47,329 nt of DNA from Scleroderma bovista (GCA_037178675.1 JAYMGJ010000208.1:1-47329); one strand, 5' to 3'. Shown: positions 11,120-21,900, counted from the stretch's first letter. Notes: generated by a model not told the origin, from the sequence alone. Translations and numbers: made by a program.

Positions 11120-11860
11120 TCGCGTGAGTAGTCGCTGTCTCCTCATTCCTGTCATATCCATACTTTTCCCAGTCACAACTCTGGTCTAACCCTGGCCCGC
11201 CTGACCTCTCCTTAGGCATAGATGCAACTCCAGATCTAGTCCGGCCATCTCCAGCCCCATAGCTGCACTCCAGCCCAACTCCAGTCACTACGTCCATCTC
11301 CACCTCGGGACTAACCCCTGTCTTCCTCTAGACACATCTGCGGTCTAACTCCGCCATGTCAAACCTGTACCTACCACTTGTTGCTACTCCAGTTTCAGTC
11401 CGGCCACTCCCTTGGTCTTGTCTGCAACATAGCCCAACTCCAGCTCAGGTCTGCTCCTGTTCTGCTCCGCTTCCCCTGATAGGTCCACCAATGGCCTTGG
11501 ACATTTCCATGTCCAACTCCGGACCTTCCTCTGGCTACTCCGCCCTTCCTCCAGCTGTACACTCCCTCTGCTCTTGCACTTCCTCCGGTCCTGCACTTCC
11601 TCCAGTCCCACTTCCTCCGGTCCTGGACATCGCTCCGGACTTAACATTAGTTAAGTCCACCTCCAACCCTTACTTGTCCTCTTCCGACCTAGTTCCCTTT
11701 ACCTACTTGTCCCTGCATCTGCTCCATCGTCCCTGTAATCCTAGTTCCCCATTTCTGCTTCCGCTCTGGTTTATTTTCCTGTCCCTGCTTTATTTTCTTG
11801 TACCTGGTTTATTTTCTTGTCTGCTTCTGCTCCATCCCTTGTCCTGACTAAGGTGTTTAC
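11120..11860. repeat. Pyrimidine-rich low-complexity block
   Basis: The plus strand is almost entirely C/T-rich, with degenerate TCCGG/TCCTCC/CTGGAC motifs. Open frames here are products of the composition bias. A similar block lies at 13330-13720. No gene is supported. Confidence 0.6.
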
Positions 11861-12258
11861 TTGTCACCGTATGTACTCACCCTAGTTCTCATTACTATAT
11901 AAACTACCATACTCCAGCCTAGTAGATCCTTAGATCAAATCTCAACTAAGATACTCCCCACATCAGCAAATCCCTTATTTCGGGACAGTACTTACAGTAA
12001 TTACCGTAATAGTACAGTATTTGACAGCGCTTACAGCATACGTTGCCACAGGGTCCCAGTTCCACGGGAACACAGCTCTGACACAGTACGTTTACAGTAC
12101 ATGTTACATAAGCTAACTTCACAAAATTTCTCTAAGTCCCATCGCTTACCCCACCCCCACCCCCACTCCACCACCACTGTAATCACACGCACTATCAAAT
12201 GTTCACGCACGATGCTGCCACTACCCACCATACCACCACAGCGCAATCGCACTTGCAG

Positions 12259-12419
12259 GTACTATGAAGTTTCTTTTTTTTTGTTTCGTATACTAACTAT
12301 TATTCCAGGTTCTCTGTGTGCACACCCACACCCGCGTACACCTATGCCTGTACAGCCTGATTCCCCCCACTAACTTGTATGTTTTTTTCTTTTTCTCGTT
12401 TACTAACTATTATTACCAG
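12259..12419 (+). repeat. Duplicated intron-like unit with TACTAAC motif
   Basis: Two neighbouring segments, 12259-12308 and 12377-12419, both run from GT through a T-rich tract to TACTAAC (12291-12297 and 12401-12407) and end in CAG 12 bases later. The DNA after each copy is also alike (CACCC..CCGCGTACACC). This looks like a roughly 110-bp tandem duplication that carries an intron. Whether it is transcribed is unknown. Confidence 0.45.
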
Positions 12420-12429
12420 CCCATTGCAT

Positions 12430-13110
12430 GGGCACCCGCCCCGCGTACACCACACAGCCCAGCCACCAACACTGACCAAACAACGGCGACGACAGCCGCA
12501 CCCAACAGCACCAACCACCACCACCGTGCGTCGATCACCCCCACCACCACCACTCGTCGACAGTCACCACCACCCCATCACCTGTGAGGACAATGACGAC
12601 GACAGCGCCAGCACGCACGCTGTGGTGCAATCACCACCACCATCACCCGCTTAGATGGCGACAACGGCGACGATGGTGACGACCCCAGCGCCAGCGCACG
12701 CACACTACGGCATGACGATGGCCATAGCCCCAGCGCCAGCACACATTCACGCACGTGGTCATGCGACCACCACACCAGCGTGATGACGACGTCAACACAC
12801 ACACACGCACGCTGCGACGCAGCCACCACCGGCGTGACGACGACGACGACCCTGTGGCCAGCACACGCACGCTGTGACGTGACCACGACCACCACGACCG
12901 GCATCGACGACCCCAGCGCCAGCACACACGCTGCGGCACGACCACCACCACCACCACCGGCATTGACGGCTGCAACGCAACAACGACCACCACCGTCGTC
13001 GTCGTTGATGACAACGACGATGACAGCGGCGACCCCAGCAGAGCACGCAGTGCGACCACCACCACCACCACCACCACACACGCACACCGCGACGCGACCA
13101 CCACCATACA
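12430..13110. repeat. GC-rich degenerate minisatellite (ACC/GAC-rich)
   Basis: CACCACC, GACGACGAC and a longer recurring phrase (CCCCAGCGCCAGCACACACG-like) alternate for about 680 bases. All frames are open for long stretches and encode monotonous Thr/Pro/His or Val/Gly/Trp strings, so the long ORFs here are artefacts of the repeat. Confidence 0.7.
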
Positions 13111-13163
13111 GTAGGCACAGTATACAAGTCTATCTATATTAGGTATGGTGTGTACAGGACCTG

Positions 13164-13206
13164 AGATTGTGTCACAATCTGTACAGCGCTGTGACAGCGC
13201 TGTACA
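13164..13206. repeat. Two abutting perfect palindromes
   Basis: AGATTGTG-T-CACAATCT (13164-13180) shares its last base with TGTACAGCGCTGT-G-ACAGCGCTGTACA (13180-13206). Both are perfect inverted repeats around one central base (8 and 13 bp arms). They could extrude as hairpins or bind a dimeric factor. Related GACAGCGCT words occur near 12024. Confidence 0.8.
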
Positions 13207-13329
13207 AATGGGGACCTATCTGTATCACTGTGGGGACTGTAGGTGGCTGTACAGCTCGGCACAGCTCGGCACAGCAACTTATGGTTTTGCTGATGGCCCA
13301 CTCTGTACTACCCACTATGCTCTCCTAAT

Positions 13330-13720
13330 CCATCTGTTCATCTGAACTCCTGAACTCCAGCCAACTCTGGCCTCTGTCCTATCTCGTCCCCTTGGTCCTA
13401 TGTCCGATCCTAGCAAGTCTCCTACTTGCACAAGGGCAAAAGCCACCTCTGTCCCAGACTCGACACTAGACCTCTCAGGACTTATCCCACCTCTGGGATG
13501 TCCTTCGCTCCGGACAAGCTGCACTCAACTCCGGACCACTTTCCCGCAGTCCAGACTTACTCCGCAAAAACCCGGACTTACTCCCTGTGCTCCTCTAGTG
13601 CCTGGACTTCATTCATTTGACCCAGACTTGACTCTCTGCACTAACTAGCACCTACTAGTGTCTGGACTTACCTCCTCATTAGTTCCCTGCACCTCTGGAC
13701 CTCCTAGTAAGATCGTTGAG
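13330..13720. repeat. Second pyrimidine-rich block
   Basis: CTGGACTTACTCC-like words recur on the plus strand. Composition matches 11120-11860, and together the two blocks flank the GC-rich tract. No gene seen. Confidence 0.5.
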
Positions 13721-13989
13721 GAGAACCAGTCTTGACAGTTCCTTTCATACTGTCAGTGCTATGTTTACACTCATTTAAATGCTTTGGTATTACTTGTGCT
13801 GCAATCAATGACTGTGGTGCTGTTTATTTGTGAGCTATGCAAGCTAATTGTAAGCATAAGTGAAATGGCAAAAAAGGTTGGATTGTACAATAACGAGAAT
13901 AAGTCAAAAAGGCCACCCTAGTGGAAAGTCATGAAGGTCTAAATAGTCAGAAAAGTCATCTGGATAGACGAAGGATCTACTTAAAAAAG

Positions 13990-14077
13990 TCCTAACACTA
14001 TCTGGACTTATTTGACTATCTGTGCCTAAAAAAGCCAAAAAAGTCATGGATAGTCATGTGGAGATTTGCTGATGCTA
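13990..14077 (-). repeat. Right end-like repeat, inverted partner of 3366-3450
   Basis: AGATTTGCTGATGCTA (14062-14077) is the exact reverse complement of 3366-3381. The sequence inward keeps ACTATCC and the GGCTTTTTT/GGACTTTTTT motifs. The spacing to the left copy is 10.7 kb, with the Plavaka pseudogene and its companion in between. Confidence 0.45.
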
Positions 14078-14099
14078 CATATACCTATCTATGTTTAAC

Positions 14100-14938
14100 C
14101 TGCAGACATCCACTTTTCCTTGTTGTGTAGTTAGTAGGTCACAGGGTGTCACTTAGGTGACAAACATACACAATCTCATTATACTTCAAGGGGCATGACT
14201 GTAATTGGGGTTTATAGTGTTCGAGGAGAGGCTCCTCATATTGCACTCAACAATAACACTTAGTTTACTTGTATCACTCCACTTAATATTCTCTCTTATT
14301 AGTTTTAGCAGGTGGCTTTATCTGTTCCCACCACAGTTCTCCACCCTTGGATCCATGTGAACAACTCACTGTGACCCATGTCAAATACTAGTAGGTGCTC
14401 CAGGTAAAAATGTGTACATTGCGGATATAGTCGTAATTCGGGTTTTAGTACCTCCGCGCACATCCAGTACCTAGTGCATTTCGCGTCGCCGAGTACAGGA
14501 GCCTTGGATTATAGCGCTATACTCTAACCATGACCGCGGGTTGTAGTATGGTTTAGCTCCTTTGGGCACATGCACAAGCCCCCTCGAGTCTCGACCGTGT
14601 CGAGGAGTGGAAGGACATACATACTAGGACGTAATAATGGTCTGGTGATAGGAATGACTCCCATGGGGGTGTCGTAGAACATTGTTGCGCCGTACATACA
14701 TGGAGTAGGCCGTGGCGGTGGAAAGATCTGAAATCTGATACAGCGTGAGACACTGACTCGAAATTTTCAGTCGCACAATCTGCTCATTGACAAGCCATTC
14801 TTGTGGTGAGTCGGTTCTCATACATAAATTCCTCGGCGGTACACGTCCATTCTTGCTCAACCCACTCTTCCCTTCCCTCCTTGACGACTCTTTGCGTTTG
14901 ATCTTTCCCCTTCCCCTCCCACCGCCCCGCTAAGCAGC
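14100..14938. other. Intergenic region upstream of EMG1
   Basis: No coding signal recognised. The last 100 bases before 14939 are C/T-rich (CTTCCCTTCCCTCC, CTTTCCCCTTCCCCTCCC), a usual feature just upstream of basidiomycete start codons. Confidence 0.6.
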
Positions 14939-16179
14939 ATGTCCTTCACTCCAGAGCCAATTCGTCGCCGGCGCCATTCAGGATCAATTGCAACCCAAGC
15001 GCTCGATCGCGTCAGGCAACACCTGGCATCTGACGAAGAATTCGAAAACACGATCGTCCCTCCTCCACGTCCAAAGTCTACCCCAATCGACGAACGTTCT
15101 CAGCGAGAAATTTCCACTCCCAGCCCAGAGAGACCAACTCGCCCATTGCCATCTTCCAAGACACGAAAAATGGCTAGCTCGTCCAACAATACTATCCTTC
15201 AAAACCCCTCCATGCTACCCGTGCAGGCTCACGTACCAAGGGGTGGTCCAGCCTCCACCCAGAGGAGGCTCTTCGTCATCCTGGAGCAGGCGTGCCTAGA
15301 GGCATACCGCGTTACCAGTGGAGGGAAGGGAAAGGGCGGTCGGGAGGGCGAAGTCAAGTACACCCTCCTCAACTGCGACGATCACCAAGGAATCCTTGCA
15401 AAAACCGGTCGGGACATTGCGGATGCTCGTCCGGACATCACGCATCAGGTTCGTTCCTATCGCAGTCGACCCTTACAGTGGACCGTACTTGACGCATCAT
15501 CCCCAGTGTCTCCTCACGCTTTTGGACTCGCCTCTTAACAAGGCGGGACGATTGCAGGTATTTATCCACACCGCAAAAGGTGTCCTCATCGAGGTCAATC
15601 CTCACGTGAGGATACCACGCACGTTCAAGCGATTCAGTGGCCTGATGGGTAAGCCGACGGACTCGAGGCCATTGATCATTATCTGATCGTTACCACAGTT
15701 CAACTGCTGCATAAGCTTTCCATCCGTGGCGTCAATGGGCCGGAGAAACTACTAAAAGTGATCAAAGTACGTTATCACCTTTGTCCATGCACAAACCCTA
15801 ATGGGCCCAGAATCCCGTAACCGATCACCTGCCTGTCAATACGATTAAATTGAGTAGGCGTGATTATCCATTATCTGATCGTACCTCTAATCGTGATTTC
15901 CCTAGCTCTCTCCGGGGATGCGCCAACTGTGCGCCTGTCAAAATATCTATCGACACTGCCAGAGACGCACTCCATCGCCATATTTGTCGGCGCTATGGCA
16001 CGTGGGCGGGACGACTTCGCAGATCACGTTGTAGACGAAAAAATCAGTATCAGTGATTACCCTCTCAGCGCATCGGTCGCTTGTGGCAAGGTGTGTCCTA
16101 TGGACTTCAAGCCCTAACTTTGTTGACGATCCTCCACAAGTTTTGCTGTACCCTTGAAGAGCTCTGGGACATCGTATGA
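14939..16179 (+). CDS. EMG1: EMG1/Nep1, 18S rRNA pseudouridine N1-methyltransferase
   Basis: Six exons: 14939-15448, 15507-15648, 15699-15766, 15811-15853, 15906-16090, 16141-16179, giving 328 residues with consistent phases. The SPOUT-class core carries the family blocks '[19 protein letters not shown]', 'ARPDITHQ', '[10 protein letters not shown]', '[12 protein letters not shown]', '[10 protein letters not shown]', '[20 protein letters not shown]' and the end '[20 protein letters not shown]'. Emg1 methylates N1 of the hypermodified pseudouridine in 18S rRNA and is needed for small-subunit assembly in the nucleolus. The first 105 or so residues are a basic, Ser/Pro-rich extension not needed for the fold; an internal ATG (about residue 77) is an alternative start. 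All introns are GT-AG and 44-58 nt long. The gene looks intact. Confidence 0.95.
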
Positions 16180-18143
16180 GGGGTCAAGTACCCTCGGTGT
16201 ACTCTTCTGGTCCGGCCTGTATCTCCTTCGTTTTTCTTGTGCAAGTACTCCACGCCCGGCATCCTCACCATTGCATTTCAACCTGCTGCATAAATTAAAT
16301 TTATGTTGTGCTAACAGTAGGCCGAAAAAACCCAAGCCCCCTCGCATTAGACTCACGACTCAACTCGTGTTTCTGGGCTCTGGAAATAATGATGCGATTC
16401 TGCTTTTATTTACTTGTAACAGTAAGCTATATGAAGATTCATAGGACATGAAGATCAATTTTTTGCCTTATGTACACCCATGTTACGCCTTTCAATGATT
16501 TATTTGTTGAAAATGACGACGACTACATAGGGAAATTCTACCATGGTACACGTGACTATGTATTGCTTCTGAGATCACCCATCCTAATCAAGTGGCTACA
16601 GCGACGTACTGACCTACTATCGTATGCCAAGACATAGGTATCATGCACATCAAGGCTGCGCCGCAGTCGGCGTAAAATGGTCGCGGAAAGCGTCCTAGAA
16701 GATGGCGGAGTGGCTGCGTTCCAAGCGAATCAAGTGTACTTGATACCACTAGTACCCAGAAAGTACCGCAAACCCAACACGAAAAGAGAAAAACAGGCGC
16801 TTGCTCGTAGGGAAGGCAGCAAACTGGCATTGCAGTTGGAGGTAACATCATGATCAATCAGACGGTCATTTCCGAGGGGACTAAAATACTTCATTCGGTT
16901 GATCTCAGGGGTCCTTTGTTAAATGCCGGAGTCGGAGGGAGGTGCATGGGTCGTCGTATCGATCAGAGACTTATCGTGCACACCCCGCAGGCTAGTATCA
17001 TTCGCATCAGCACTTCTTGCATGCAATGCGCAACCGCCGGAATGGCCATTTGAGTTCTCTGGACCACACCCGGTGGGTCGTGGTATTATTTTTCTCCCTC
17101 CAGAATTTCCTTTCATCACGAAGTCTAGCAGCTCTTTGTTGATAGCGCCATCTCACGTCCGCAGTAACGGGCCGTACCAGCGTCCTGGTAGCCTTTACCA
17201 GCTTCGTGCCAGTCCGCCGCACGACCTGTACGAGGCTCTGCGAGGAAGGAACAGAAGCGATGCACACTCTGGTGGACCGTTTTTCTTCAAGGTTCTCTGG
17301 CTGTTTGTGCACTAGTATGGGAGCTTCAGCGTTTGATCGAATATGGCCAATGATTGGCGCAGGGAAGAAATGGCTTCCTACCTTTACCATCACCACGGCC
17401 ATCACGGCCACCACCGCCACTTCATCACTTCCATTGCCGTGTACCCCACCACCACCACCGCCACCATCACCATCCTCATCCCCATCACCACAAGGACGAT
17501 GACCTCGTCGACGCTCGTCCACCCGGCAAGTCCCCACAGCATGACTGCCACTGCTAACCACTGCTACCCCCGAATTGTCGAGTCGGACCACTTAGTAACG
17601 ACTGGTATTAAGAGACCGTATCGTGCTTCGGGCGCATTCTCAGTGTGAACACTTCCAGGCAGGTCGCTGAAGAGATACTGCTGTGGTTTAGCATCGCACA
17701 CAAATACGCTTTATGCCCTCCAGAAGGCAAAAACCCTGTAACAGTGGTTATAGTAGATCGCTTTGAATGAACGCCTGGAAAGCTTACTTCCTTAAATTCA
17801 GTCAAGATCATGATGGTTTCGGAATATCGACATGTTTAGGAGGCAACTGGTAGTTTAGGGGCTTGGACTCGTACAGAGAATGCATTAATGCCAAGTCCAT
17901 TTGATTGCTATTGTAATTAGAGGTACATTGTGATGTAGTCGAACTTGCGACAGAGTGAGGAAGTGCTACAAAGGAAATGAGATACAGTAGAATTGCGCGT
18001 GTAGACCGTCGTTCATGAAGAAAAAAATGGTTCAATAAGTAGAAGTACATTGCATAAGATCTTCGTACTTTCGTGATTATGCTGTCGTGTATCGCGTAAT
18101 CGTAATTGAGGTGGCCGATGGTAGAAGTTCCGCACTGTAGGAG
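16180..18143. other. Long intergenic region, little recognisable
   Basis: Nearly 2 kb between two convergent genes. Apart from the doubtful minus-strand ORF at 17007-17591 and a short CAC/CCA-rich tract near 17380-17500, I see no conserved coding sequence, RNA gene or element ends. Confidence 0.5.
17007..17591 (-). CDS. Doubtful ORF, Gly-rich N-terminus and basic C-terminus
   Basis: 194-codon open frame on the minus strand. It begins with Gly/Val/Asp-rich low complexity (the CCA tract read backwards) and ends in an Arg/Lys-rich segment ('TKLVKATRTLVRPVTADVR'). I recognise no family. The plus strand is also open over most of this stretch, so this may be chance. Confidence 0.2.
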   Translation of the reverse strand: MVRLDNSGVAVVSSGSHAVGTCRVDERRRGHRPCGDGDEDGDGGGGGGGVHGNGSDEVAVVAVMAVVMVKVGSHFFPAPIIGHIRSNAEAPILVHKQPENLEEKRSTRVCIASVPSSQSLVQVVRRTGTKLVKATRTLVRPVTADVRWRYQQRAARLRDERKFWREKNNTTTHRVWSRELKWPFRRLRIACKKC

Positions 18144-19864
18144 TTATGTATCATTAGCGATGCACGGAGACGGTCCAACCGAAGAAAATGGAGAAGTGAA
18201 AACATGCAAAGGAAGAGGAGGGGCATCGATGACATGAGCGACGATTGGAAGATTCCGCCCATTTCGGACACGATTCTCGATCCAACGCCGGAATGTGTCG
18301 TTTGTTTGGAAGTAGTACTCAGGGCCGTCGAAGCAACTGCCGCTGAATGCGACGTGGAAACCAAGTTTAGATAGAACCTTGGACGTGAAGCGCTGGAGGG
18401 AGATGTCCTGCGGGACTCGGATTCGCCATATATCATCAGTTGCTGGGACAAATACCTTGACGACAATCATCCCATCCACTGCTGCCCATTTAGTATCTGC
18501 TGGACGTGGGATGTCAGAGGTCCTTGGCATTTCAAGAGGGCCCTCAAGATACTGCTTACGACCAAGTTGGTCAAGTTCCTCGAGACACCTGATGTCCACT
18601 GCGTTAGTGCGACGATGGGTTTGGACAAACGGTTTGACAGAACCATGGGTCAGGGAGACGGGAGCAATGTCAACTTCCTCCTGACAGCTGTCCTCGGGTG
18701 ATATGTATGACGCAGATGATCGGCATTTCTCCGCGAATGAGGAAGGAGGGGTGGTTACGGGAGTAAGCGAGTCTGGAATCTCATCGAACAAGCTGGAGGC
18801 TGCGGGAGATGGGGCAGGAGAAGGCGAATGGCAACTCTCACAAGAGTCCTCGTCACTTTCATAAACGAAAGTTGGAGTAAGACGTTCAGTGGAATCCTCT
18901 TGAAGTGCCTGTAAAACGGTGAACACTACACCCGTGACATCATCAGTGCTGTCTTGCACCTGCACCTCCTCCTTCTCTTTGTAAGGGGATACGTCCACAT
19001 TTTCCTCTACGACTGTTGATTCATCCGCTTCCGCAATCGATTGCGGAATTTCCACAACCAATCGACGACGACGCGAGTGAAGGGAAGTGGATGTGCTCCG
19101 GCGATCCAAGGAAACGTTAGGTCGACAACGGGGGCTATCAATGACAGCAGGGGGTGTGCATGGCACGGAAGCATTGATGGCGCGAGGGGGGCTAACTACC
19201 GTTGGGGACTGAGCTGGCTTCGGAATATCGAGGAGGGGACCTGGACGATCCGATGCACCAATACGGTCAATACGGAAGTCGCGATTTCTCCCAATCCTGA
19301 CGTTGTTTCCATGAGCTTCCACCGTGCAGCCAGTGCTTGGACTGACGACGCCATGTCCAGAAGTCGCAGACCGCTCGTTGTATATCGACTCCTCGCTGCT
19401 GCGGTCATAGCTCCGCTCATCCTGATGAAAAGTGTGATAGGGAAATCAGACTGATATCCTGTTAGATTGAAAGTGCGCACCTCTTCTGGAGTTGGTCCCT
19501 GTGCCTCTGAAGTGACGGCCTGCCGGGGGAATGCCTATCCAAATAAGATGAAGCAATGCCTTCGACAATAAAGAGGACATACTTGAATGTCAGCCACGCA
19601 GTTACTTGCTACGTCCACTTTCTGCGCGGTGGAATCCAATGACACAGACACACTCTGAGGAGGTCATATTAGCGATACTCTCCCAGAGGAATTGGGCCAT
19701 ACCTTATCCTCTCCTGCTGGGACGAGCACCTCGTTGACACACCACGGGTCAACTGCAGCATTGGTGGAGGATAACAACCGAGGTTTGGAGATAATTAGTC
19801 TGCCGGATTTGTTGCGGCGGTTGCGACAGTGCAAGATGTCGCCAAGTTTAGACCAAATAGCCAT
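18144..19864 (-). CDS. Uncharacterised protein with C-terminal PB1-like domain
   Basis: Four exons on the minus strand: 19864-19703, 19654-19583, 19534-19481, 19421-18144. They join in phase 0 at GT-AG sites of 48-59 nt and give 521 residues. Most of the protein is Ser/Pro/Glu-rich and probably disordered. The last 100 residues or so fold-like part contains 'MIVVKVFVPATDDIWRIRVP', 'FTSKVLSKLGF' and 'FRRWIENRVRNGRNLPIVAHV', which resembles a PB1/ubiquitin-like beta-grasp. PB1 domains mediate pairing of signalling scaffolds; that role here is inference. The N-terminus has a short basic stretch ('HCRNRRNKSGR'). It lies 199 bases downstream of CGI121 on the same strand. The long last exon is certain; the three small upstream exons rest on splice-site logic. 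Confidence 0.7.
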
Positions 19865-20063
19865 GAATCGGTGATTGAAAGAGAAGAGAGCTTATAAGAA
19901 CAGTGGAGGTTGGTCTAAGAACAGAGCTTGAAGCGTCTAAGGAGAGGAGGGGCAGATATGTACATAACATTAGGGGGTATTGAGTCACTTGTATCGGCAC
20001 GGCTGACATGTCAGCCAATGAACAAACAGATGCACATAGTCTTCATATACATGGCCTCGTGAA

Positions 20064-20819
20064 TTAAGCAGCGACACATTTCATCGCGACAGTGCTCACG
20101 ACCACATTATTGATAATGGCCCTTTGCAGAGTCTCGTCCCCGGTTACTTCTTTCAGAGCCAATTCACCATTGAGCTTGTAGTGCTGCTCACAGTATGAGA
20201 GAAGGGCTAATGGCAAGTAGCCACACTCGCCTTTTTAATATCCATCCAGCTTGTCGACTCTGCGATTGTCGACATAGGAACCAGATTACCTTCCACAATT
20301 GCACACATCTTCTCTTCCACGCCGCATATATGCGGGGTTGTAACATGCACAAGAATCAAGTCCGTAGTCTTGCTTGATACGCCAAAGAACTTGATGGCTT
20401 CTGATATCTGAAATCACAACATCTTAAAGACTGTCCAAGCAGAGACACGCCAACAATACGCACGTTGTTCGTTGGGTTCAAGGCCCATATAATCTCCGAA
20501 TGGATTGTCTTGGTTCTCAACGACCCCTGCGACTCCGATAACAATGCTTGGTAGATCGCAGTCTGGAGATGCAACGGACTTGTTATCTTGAGCATTGAAG
20601 TGTTGAACAGGGCTCTGAAAGGAGAGAAAGGAACGCGCAACTAACGAGCTTGGCCTCGATAAATGCGAAGTTGACCGCTTCGCGCTCAGCATCGCCGTCT
20701 GATCCAACGACTGTAGCGGCCTTGACAATCCGTGTCCTCACCGCGTCGGCGTTCTTTACTTCTTTGAATTTTGCAACATACACCACCGCATTGAACTGGG
20801 GATAATGGTAAGCTTCCAT
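20064..20819 (-). CDS. CGI121: CGI121, subunit of the EKC/KEOPS tRNA-modification complex
   Basis: Four exons on the minus strand: 20819-20646, 20586-20464, 20407-20231, 20183-20064, giving 197 residues. Family marks in order are 'DGDAEREAVNFAFIEAKL', 'ITSPLHLQTAIYQALL', 'RTKTIHSEIIWALNPTNN', 'ISEAIKFFGVS' and the C-terminus 'YKLNGELALKEV...VVSTVAMKCVAA'. CGI121 (human TPRKB) binds the Bud32 kinase in KEOPS, which makes t6A37 in ANN-decoding tRNAs and also affects telomeres. The last intron (20230-20184, 47 nt) starts with GCGAGT and ends CAG, so it is a GC-AG intron; using any GT nearby would destroy the conserved C-terminus. The gene looks complete and functional. Confidence 0.93.
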
Positions 20820-21044
20820 GAAGTTTATCGATCAATACTCGAGTGCCACGGGGGGGGGTTCACTCCAAGTCTCCAACTTCGAGTATTTCAGTTCTCGAGT
20901 CCAAGGTTACTTTGGATTATGTAATCGACTGACGAATCCTTGCTTCTGTCGTTCAAGTACGCGCCCACTTTTTATGCGGGGCTATGACCTATGGCATGGA
21001 TATACATACGGTGACGTAGCTACAGACAGTCACATCTCCATTTC

Positions 21045-21563
21045 TCACTGGGCATGACCTTGCAGCGCAAGATGTCCAGCCTTACTGTTTTGTCAAGCAT
21101 CACGACGTTTTGCCCAGGTGTAGGTGCCATAACCTTGCGTTTCATTTGGTCAGTCATGAACATCCTTACCAGCGCTGTGGTGTACCTATGGAAAAAGGTA
21201 CGATCCGATATGGGAGTTGTTCAGCCAGACATCTGTAGCCATTGAATAGCCAGCCCTGAAATATATCCTTCGCAGCTTGAGAACAAAAGGGAGGGTGTTC
21301 AATCGACAAAAAGCTATAACGCCTGCAAAAAGCTAGGGCGGGGATATGCTGTTATACTTACTGTAGGTGATAATGCCCCTTTGCTTCAAATTCCTCGTGT
21401 CACCCCACCATGGGTTCTGCATGAGTGTAATTTGAATACCAATGGCGTTATGGATGATTCATTTAGTACTCACATAGGTTTGGCTGAAGCAAAAATAAGG
21501 CGAACCACCGAGTCATATCACAGGAAAACGCTTACGGCTGGGCATTCAACGAACTGTTCGCAT
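21045..21563 (-). pseudogene. QCR8: Decayed copy of QCR8 (cytochrome bc1 complex subunit 8)
   Basis: The minus strand from an ATG at 21563 retains the intron-exon layout of a QCR8 gene: a short N-terminal exon, a tiny exon, 'NPWWGDTRNLKQRGIITY' (from 21416), a hydrophobic segment 'GWLFNGYRCLAEQLPYRIVP', 'FSIGYGTYTWAKRRDA' after an intron beginning GTACAC, and the tail 'NSKAGHLALQGHAQ' ending at TGA 21047-21045. QCR8 is a small inner-membrane subunit of respiratory complex III that contacts ubiquinol. Breaks: TGA replaces a residue in the N-terminus, a base is missing in the tiny exon, and TGA stands where the family has Trp before 'xNSK'. Introns are still present, so this is an unprocessed duplicate rather than a retrocopy. 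The acceptor of the second large intron is ambiguous. Confidence 0.75.
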
Positions 21564-21762
21564 TGTTGGACCATAAAACGAGTTCAGACTGTTCAGGCTC
21601 GTGTCGACTCCGATGTTTTCCGCAGCCAAACAAAGCACAAAATGATCCTCACTTAGAACTTGACGGCAAGTATTATTCAAAGGCTAATTGATTCGTGATT
21701 GCGAGTCTGAAATTTCTTCTACTGCCAGGGTAGCACCATTCCGCCGTTCGTTGCAATCAAAA

Positions 21763-21900
21763 ATGATCACACATCAGACGCTGTACAACCTTGCCAATTA
21801 CCTCGGCGCCCTGGCCATGATCACTATCATCGCATATCATTTCGTGGCAGTCAACACACGTTACATTTCACAAAATGGATATGGGAAGGAAAGGATTTAA
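21763..21900 (+). CDS. OST4: OST4, oligosaccharyltransferase small subunit
   Basis: A 45-residue single-exon ORF: 'MITHQTLYNLANYLGALAM' followed by hydrophobic 'ITIIAYHFVAVN' and a short polar tail. This is the whole size and design of Ost4: a start with MI(S/T)xxxLxxLAxxLG and one transmembrane helix. Ost4 is an ER-membrane subunit that stabilises the Ost3/6-Stt3 part of the N-glycosylation complex. The last 12 residues (after RYISQN) are longer than usual and might be replaced by splicing. It is divergent from the QCR8 pseudogene, whose start lies 200 bases away, so both may have shared a promoter. Gene finders often miss ORFs this short. Confidence 0.75.
   Translation: MITHQTLYNLANYLGALAMITIIAYHFVAVNTRYISQNGYGKERI

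Noticed and set aside
11356..11847. 163-codon Pro/Ser/Leu-rich ORF
   Set aside because: Product of the pyrimidine-rich block, no start context or motif.
12578..13107. Long ORFs on both strands (Val/Gly/Trp or Thr/Pro/His rich)
   Set aside because: Open frames forced by GC-rich trinucleotide repeats.
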